Shown: positions 58,057 to 64,000 of the stretch, one piece after another
Layout of the letters: every line of letters begins with the position of its first letter
How positions within the stretch are numbered: position 1 is the stretch's first letter
Assembly (NCBI GenBank): GCA_018340375.1
Contig: JAFFJZ010000001.1
Coordinates: 53,188,001 to 53,252,000, forward strand
DNA: 64,000 nt
Origin: Gonatopus flavifemur
Lineage: Eukaryota > Arthropoda > Insecta > Hymenoptera > Dryinidae
Direction: 5' to 3'
Notes under the pieces: model-generated
What the model saw: the letters and a program-made list of their open reading frames with translations, nothing else
Database searches by the model: none
What the model was told of the DNA's origin: nothing
Position numbers and translations under genes: made by a program

Positions 58057-58955
58057 CCCTCAGTTACCCCTGAAGGGAACGAGAGGTTTTAGAAAATCTG
58101 ATCTTCTGTTCATAGGAGCGAAGAGCTACGATTTGGAAGAAAAACAGGGATTAAGGGGGAATATACCTTGTGAGGGCAAAGTCAAGAGTCATTGTTGACA
58201 ATTTTTTTAAGAAAGATGACGCTTTATTTTTAATTCAATTTTTCACTCCTGTTTTAATGTAACTCTTAAAGTACAAGAAAACATTCTTAGTAAATTATTT
58301 AAGAACACAATGGTGGTGCAGGGACTGGAGAAAAAGAATCGCTGCTTTTGATACGGGCGTATTCCTAGCATCTTCAGCTTTGAATAGACCGATTTGAAAT
58401 TTTAGATGTAGCTTCCTCGTTACAGTTTCTAGAAAAGTACGTAGGATTTTTCGAAAATATCCTTTTTCAAAAAACTAGCGTCAATATCAAGAAAATGTGT
58501 ATTTTCTTAATTGAAAAAATTGGTCAAATTTCAACTTAACAAAGAAATCCTACGTACTTTTCCAGAAAATGTAATGAGGAAGCTACAATTCCAGCTACAG
58601 CTAAAATTCCAAGTCGGTCGGTTCAAAACTGAAAGCGCTAGGAATACGCCTGTGTTGGAAGCAGCGATTCTTCTTCTCCAGTCCCTACGCCATCATTTTT
58701 CTCTTAAATAATTGATTAAGAATGTTCTTTTTCCTTCAAGAGTTACATAAACAGGCTTGAAAAGCGAATTTTAAAATTATCGCTCCGTCTTTGTGAAATA
58801 AATTGCCAAAAATGACTCTTGATTCTGCCCTGGCAAAGGTATATTCCCCCTCAAATTCAAGAACCATAGTATATTTTTGATCATTGGAACAGCTTCATTT
58901 AGTGGATTGCAACGCACAACGGAAGTTCAACGAAAATACGTGGGGTAACTGGGGG
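58057..58955. mobile_element. 0.9-kb full-length hairpin (foldback) element
   Basis: The left end CCCTCAGTTACCCC is the inverse of the right end GGGGTAACTGGGGG. The arms of about 440 bp pair along most of their length around a centre near 58503. Matched blocks include GGGGGAATATACCTT, AGGGACTGGAGAA (left) with TTCTCCAGTCCCT (right), CGGGCGTATTCCTAGC with GCTAGGAATACGCC, and AAGTACGTAGGATTT with AAATCCTACGTACTT. The 66-codon frame in the right arm is incidental. Confidence 0.85.
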
Positions 58956-59164
58956 CGAATGGAGGTTCATTTTAAAGCATTTAGAAAAATTTGTTCCATC
59001 AGGATTTCGGTAGAAACGAACAACTAAATGTGAAAAAAGTGATACCGATAACTCAAATAATATAATATCAGTATAAATAGAGGAGGTTAAGATGTTCCCA
59101 CTCACAAAAGTGTAAGTACAAGTACAAGTACGCGATCGAGAGATATAGAGATGGAAATAGGGAA

Positions 59165-59383
59165 GACCGGGGCTGGTTGTGACAGGGGTAAGTTGTTACA
59201 GGCTATACAATTTCTGTATTTCCCAATTAATAACGTTTGAGCTCCTCTGAATACTCTCAACAGTCAACTGAATGAGTATTCCGAGGAACCACAACATCAG
59301 CCATTGATAAATATAGAAGTTATAGATCCTGTAACAACCTACCCCGTATCACTATCAGCCCCGATTTCCCCTAGTACACTATC
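59165..59383. mobile_element. 219-bp element with GGGGCTGGTTGTGAC ends
   Basis: Left GACCGGGGCTGGTTGTGAC and AAGTTGTTACAGG are mirrored at the right by CCTGTAACAACCTACCCCG and CAGCCCCGAT. The interior also pairs TGAATACTC with GAGTATTCC. The ends resemble those at 3672. Confidence 0.75.
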
Positions 59384-59389
59384 GACATT

Positions 59390-60030
59390 ATAGGTAGTTT
59401 TTCTTTTTTTTGATGATGAATTCCTTGAGTCGTGGAGGAATCCCTTCTTCATCAAAAATAGGGCATTTTACCATCTGAGTGTTGAATGCAATATACTGGA
59501 TACTGCTTTTTTCATCAAATATGAGGAAATTTAGATTTCTCTAGATGTAACAAAGCTCTATAATGACAAAAGTTTATTGATTCCTAGGATATTCCTTTGA
59601 ATTTTCAATCAATATTTCGTCACAGAGAAGTAAACTACATACGTTACTCCATGGAAGCTCTTCTCGACATTTATCTTCTCCCCTCCGTTGAATTCAAAGC
59701 ATTTATTTCCACTCGAATACAGCCCAAATTCAGCTTGAGACGTTTGAAAAATGTCTCACGACCTTTTTTGAGCTTCTTTTTTTTTGTGAAAATAGGAAAT
59801 AGAATTTCAAGAGATGCGATTCATCCGAAACTATCGAAATTCATTCAATCAAAAAATATAATACAAGGTTCATCCAGAAGAAAATAAAAACAGGGAAGAA
59901 AATATTAATATTATGCACTTTACGTTCGCAAAATTCATTACTGAGATTGTTTTTTTTTGTAAATTCGCAGTCAGTTTGCGTGGATACTCAGCACGGGATA
60001 AAGAAAATGGAGAAATTTACCATGTAGGAT
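59390..60030. other. No gene recognised
   Basis: A 96-codon plus-strand frame (59597-59887) has no recognisable motif. Confidence 0.35.
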
Positions 60031-60034
60031 GAAA

Positions 60035-60192
60035 ACGCGTCGCTTCGAGTCTTGAAATGGAAATTTTTACAAAATTCATTGTCAAAGAATTCATATCATA
60101 AGACAAAAATAAATCTTACTCTCATTATGTGAATTATTTGACAATATATTCTGTGAAAATTTCCATTTAAAAGCTTGAAGCCACGCAGTTGT
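60035..60192. mobile_element. 158-bp foldback
   Basis: The arms pair GCTTCGAGTCTTGAAATGGA with the inverse of TCCATTTAAAAGCTTGAAGC, and ATTGTCAAAGAATTCATAT with the inverse of ATGTGAATTATTTGACAAT. Confidence 0.65.
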
Positions 60193-60199
60193 TGTTTTG

Positions 60200-61660
60200 T
60201 CCGTGTGACAGTACTTTTTAAAAAAGGCCGAGGCTCACCAAAATTGCTCTACAAGAATCTAGGTAGGATATTATGTGTAGGTTGGAAGTTTCTTTCGAAT
60301 AATAAACATACTCCCATGATTTCAAAATAAAAATTGTAAATAATTCACACCCTCTTCATTTCAGATAACATACATTCCCGATGCCCTATTATTTTTGTAT
60401 TAGAAAAAATATGAAAAATTGTACCACAATGCAGTGGTAACGTTGAAATTTCTTACAGTAGAATTTCATTGTTTCGAAATAAAAGTGCAGTACTCGGAAA
60501 GTTTGTACCGATAAATCACTGGAACAGCATAATCTCATCAGAAGTGGGAAAAAGTGAATGCTCACTTTTCCCGTGGGAATGAGTTTTTAGTCAAGGCAAA
60601 ACGAAACGTTAAGTACTCGAAATGATTTGAGATCGAGCTGGAGGTAGGAGCGGAAAACACGATTGAATCTCATTTATCCATAAGTTAGAGTAAACGAAGC
60701 TATAGATATTTGACCTGAATGCCGGTAATCGTTGAAAATTTAATGCGCTATATGCTTGCATAACGAACATGGCCGTTTCGTGGTTCCCCGCCTGCCGTTA
60801 ATTAGGAAATGTAATTAGACGTGACCCGTGATATATGAAATACCACGTAAAACCATTTAAAGATGATAATACGGTTGTTGAATTCAGTGACCAATGCCGA
60901 TGTTTTCCTCGCGTTAAGCTTCCTAATACGATACTTCGTAACCGCGGAAACATATTTGGAATTCAAATGAACGTGTTCGTTCCCAAACCGTGGGAATCGA
61001 GACTTTTCTTTCGATAAGGAACCAAATTCAATCGCAACTCCCATAGCCTATAGTTTTCCTTCGATTGAGAATATTTTTTCTAATCTTAAGAAGGTTTTGG
61101 GTAATACTTCCGTTTTATAATTTGTAGATTTGTTGTCCAAGTGTGCGTTTAAAAGCGCATTCATAAAATACGAAGTCATTTACATTTGGAAGCTTTGCAC
61201 GCAAAGTTTATCCACGTTGCTTGGGTATTCAAACACCATTCGTTATTAAATTGGATTAAAGTATGTTCATTATGTGCATAAAAATGAAATGAATGAGAAA
61301 AGTAGGATGTTTACAACGTCTCTTCATAATTTATGTGAAAAGATTGTTCATAGAGAATTATCACATAAATTATGGGCAAAAATTTGTGCAGAGGATTCTC
61401 AAACTTCGTATTGGTATTTTCGGATGAAGCGTTCATGAATTTTCACACGGTTCAACAATTTCCTAATGAATTTGAGCAGAGTTGGATAACATTGTCGTTT
61501 ATTTTTCTTCCTTCTTTCATCCCTTTTTACATTTTCATTGTTAGAGAAATTCTTAAATTTAATAGAAATTCTATATTGAATGTAATCAAGTTCTTAAATT
61601 TAATATGAGTTATGGAATCTAAAGATTTTGTATTGAAATGTGGGATATTAAATACCTTAT
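60200..61660. other. No gene recognised
   Basis: A small ATAATTTATGTGA inverted pair lies near 61326 and 61362. Frames are at most 80 codons. Confidence 0.35.
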
Positions 61661-61669
61661 GGAAACTCA

Positions 61670-62054
61670 GGGCCATGGAGCATTGAAAAAAGGACAAAAC
61701 TTTTGCTACGTTGGTTGTAAATGACTAAGCAATAATTACAAATTCTAAATATATAGCAATAATATTCACTGCTGGGATTTGGCTCTAAGTATAAATCCAA
61801 AGCTCAAAACACATTCCTAAAAAGCATGAAGTAATCAGTTGAAAAATTATTGACATGCGTAGAGTCAAATGTTGATAATCGTTTGCATAATTTTAAGCAA
61901 TCATTTGCAGTTCCAATTTCATATCCGAAGCTCAATTTAAGTAATTCACTTTATCATTGTGGATTTAAAATTTTTATTCATTGCTTAGTGGTTTAAAAAG
62001 TATGTAGCAAAAGTTTGTCCATTTCTTGAAGGACTCTATGATCCTTGAGAAGGA
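61670..62054 (+). mobile_element. 385-bp foldback, GGACAAACTTTTGCTACGT arms, copy 1
   Basis: The left arm has GGCCATGGAGCATT, GGACAAAACTTTTGCTACGT and ATGACTAAGCAATAATTA. The right arm mirrors these with TTGCTTAGTGGTTTAAAAAG, GTAGCAAAAGTTTGTCC and GACTCTATGATCCTTGA. A related copy in opposite orientation is at 62937-63319. Confidence 0.75.
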
Positions 62055-62059
62055 AATTA

Positions 62060-62930
62060 TAAAAATTAGGAATTATGTTATCGAAATGGATATCATATTA
62101 TGAAATTCAAAACATTGCGTTACGTAAACAGTTTCATAACATTTTTATGAAACTCAGAGCAGATGTATTTTTACCGTGTTGTTTCATTCAACAACAAAAT
62201 GTGAATTCATATTCAATTTCATGAAACAAAGTATCCTTGTACAATTTTATTTGTGGAAGGCACAGCCCATAGATCTTTTAAAGGAATATTCTAAATTTCA
62301 CTCGATTTATTAAATGTACATTCAAAATCCAGCAGGGTTTACAAGTTTCGAATGACGAATCGAATGCGTCGAATCCAAGTGATGATTTGGTTAGAATATA
62401 TTCAAAACATACTATCGCTGTATTACTTTTACCGGATTATCTTGTTAAGAAGAAAAAGTCTGGCTGCAAGATCTTTTATTCGCGGATGTATAACTCAAAG
62501 TTTCAAGATAATCTTTCTTGATTTTCTGATTAAACACACTTGCCTCTCAATTCACTCTTCGAAGTCTTCGCTTCATCCATCATATTATCTTCGCGAGAGA
62601 ATGCAGAATATTCGTGAAGCTGTGCTAAATTTCCATGAGAATATGTACAAATTTTTGCATACACTTCCGGAATTAATCAAACTGCTTTTCATGTAAACCA
62701 TCTTAGAACTCAATTTTACAGATATATGTATGAATTCGAATAGAATTCAAGAGAATCAGAGGACACGACTCAAAGCTGTTAATTTGTTTATATGAATAAG
62801 TCATTCATGAAAAATCGAATGAACATACAGCTATAAAAGAAAACAAATTAAAAACCAAATGAATAGTTTTTCTCGCGAATAATTCCGACGTCGTTTGTCA
62901 TTATCATTCATATACATATCCGTGATGTTG
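62060..62930. other. No gene recognised between the two foldback copies
   Basis: A 114-codon plus-strand frame (62352-62696) shows no known motif. Confidence 0.3.
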
Positions 62931-62936
62931 AAGATT

Positions 62937-63319
62937 AAGGACGATGGAGTCCTTCAAGGAATGGGCAAAATTTTGCTACGTACTTTCTAATCAACTAAGT
63001 AATAAAGACAAATTTCAAATTCGCAGTGGTGAAGTACGTTGCTAAAATTGAGTTTTGAATAAGAAATTGGGACTGCGAATGATTCCCGATAATAATGCAA
63101 ACGATTATAAACATATTAACCTACGAATATCAATAATTTCTTCAACTTATTTTCTCATTTTTTATGATGGGAATATGTTTTGGGCTTTTGATTTATATTT
63201 AGAGCCAAATCCTAGCAGTGCATTTTATTGCTATGAATTCAAAATTTTCAATCATCGCTCAATTATTTGAAAACTACGGAGCAAATATTCATCCGTTTTC
63301 TAATGCTCCATGCTCCTTA
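62937..63319 (-). mobile_element. 383-bp foldback, copy 2 (inverted), TTAA at both ends
   Basis: Begins TTAAGGACGATGGAGTCCTT and ends GCTCCATGCTCCTTAA. Internal words GGCAAAATTTTGCTACGTAC and AGAGCCAAATCCTAGCAGTG match copy 1 in reverse. TTAA at both ends fits a TTAA-targeted (piggyBac-like) mobilisation, but copy 1 lacks clear TTAA, so the duplication call is tentative. Confidence 0.65.
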
Positions 63320-63546
63320 ACGGGATACGAGCTTACCGACCGAGAACGGTTTTTTCCTCCAAATTACTCGAAAAAATTTTGAAAAAAAAAATTTTTTTTT
63401 CGAAATTCAAAATTCGGGCTGTTTAGAAACGTACATTAGGTCTCAAAGAATCATCCCTGAAAATTGGAGATTCCATCATAGATTCAGTTTCGAGTAATTT
63501 GGAAGAAAAAAACCGTTCTCGGTCGATAAGCTCGTATCCCCTTAAG
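63317..63546. mobile_element. TTAA-flanked MITE with SGGGATACGAGCTTA ends
   Basis: Left TTAACGGGATACGAGCTTAC and right GATAAGCTCGTATCCCCTTA plus A are inverted ends, both bordered by TTAA. Next to them CCGAGAACGGTTTTTTCC pairs with the mirrored right sequence. It abuts the previous element through one shared TTAA. Consistent with a piggyBac-type MITE; no transposase present. Confidence 0.75.
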
Positions 63547-63591
63547 AGGATACCAGCGATCCCCGCTGATGCAACCCGCCATACATGCGTA

Positions 63592-64000
63592 CACGGAGAA
63601 AAATGCAGCTTGAAAGGATAGTAATCTTTAATAGAAAATTGGAAAATATTTCTTTAAATCTGAGAATATTTCTTAAAATCTAAGAATTTTTCTTAAGTTC
63701 GTAATAAACATAAAACGGTTCAGATTTGTCTTGAATATTGCTTAAAAAACAATGAAAAATTACCAATACTTAACAAATCATAAGAACAAATATGAAGTTT
63801 CCAAAAGTCGCGCATGAAATTTTACAAAGTGGATAACAAAATTGTGTATTTTGAAAATAAGATTTCAAAATGTTGTTGTTTACTTTGTAAAATTTCATGC
63901 ACGACTTTTGGAAACTTCAAACTTGGTTTTATGATTTGTCAAGTATTGATAATTTTTCATTGTTTTTCGAGCAATATTCAAGAGAAAACTCAACCGTTTT
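63592..64000 (+). mobile_element. CACGG-ended family F MITE, cut by the window end
   Basis: Begins CACGGAGAAAAATGCAGCTT after TA and follows the 23280-23735 sequence closely up to position 64000. The missing right end should lie within about 60-70 bp beyond the window. Confidence 0.85.

Noticed and set aside
62352..62696. 114-codon plus-strand frame
   Set aside because: No motif, lies between two foldback copies, composition like the surrounding DNA.
1..64000. CRISPR array, operons or prokaryotic prophage
   Set aside because: Repeats are inverted or palindromic and lack regular spacers; there are no long frames, ribosome binding sites or dense coding.

Overview
This window is AT-rich, gene-poor nuclear DNA from a eukaryote, most likely an insect. 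The pointers are a decayed irritans/Himar-type mariner, the C-terminal tail of an insect-type non-LTR reverse transcriptase, two tRNA-like Pol III box pairs, short TTAGG runs, and a very dense population of small inverted-repeat elements. A hymenopteran such as a parasitoid wasp is my best guess, as inference only. There is no bacterial-style gene layout: nearly all open frames are short chance frames or arms of inverted repeats, and I could identify no intact conserved protein gene.

The dominant content is non-autonomous DNA transposons (MITEs and foldback elements). More than twenty share a terminus of the form CACNGARAAAA at one end and its complement at the other, and most lie between two copies of the same dinucleotide. 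That dinucleotide is usually TA, but is clearly TG, CA or AA in seven cases. Their interiors differ completely from family to family. Several are built from one short palindromic word repeated many times: GCTG/CAGC at 15.2 and 36.8 kb, GAGTGAAA/TTTCACTC at 30.4 and 33.3 kb, CTAGTTG at 56.4 kb. Other foldbacks without this end use the same design, for example CCAGTACTGG at 42.9 kb, AATATTGCAATATT at 27.5 kb and ACGTTC/GAACGT at 45.4 kb.

Layout. 1-3.3 kb: foldbacks and an inverted pair of a 150-bp MITE. 3.67-6.1 kb: a nested inverted-repeat element with a tRNA-like SINE head and three 142-bp tandem units. 6.1-12.9 kb: no recognisable feature. 12.9-20.2 kb: dense MITEs, several nested. 23.2-24.5 kb: a nested foldback pair. 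27.4-29.1 kb: foldbacks next to the reverse-transcriptase tail. 30.4-37.2 kb: MITE clusters. 41.07-44.54 kb: a 3.5-kb inverted-repeat element holding at least five further elements at up to four levels of nesting. 45.4-46.7 kb: more MITEs. 49.3-50.1 kb: the dead mariner. 54.3-56 kb: the only candidate gene or promoter region, with correctly phased splice-site-like signals on the minus strand, a DRE-like TATCGATA and a divergent plus-strand TATA region; parts of it could instead be a solo LTR. 56.4-64 kb: further foldbacks, including a 0.9-kb hairpin at 58.1-58.9 kb and elements ending in TTAA.

Nothing here forms a pathway or operon. The interest lies in the transposon ecology and in whether 54.3-55.1 kb is the 5' end of a host gene whose large introns contain the rest of the window. 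All inverted-repeat and copy assignments were made by eye; lengths and boundaries may be off by a few bases.
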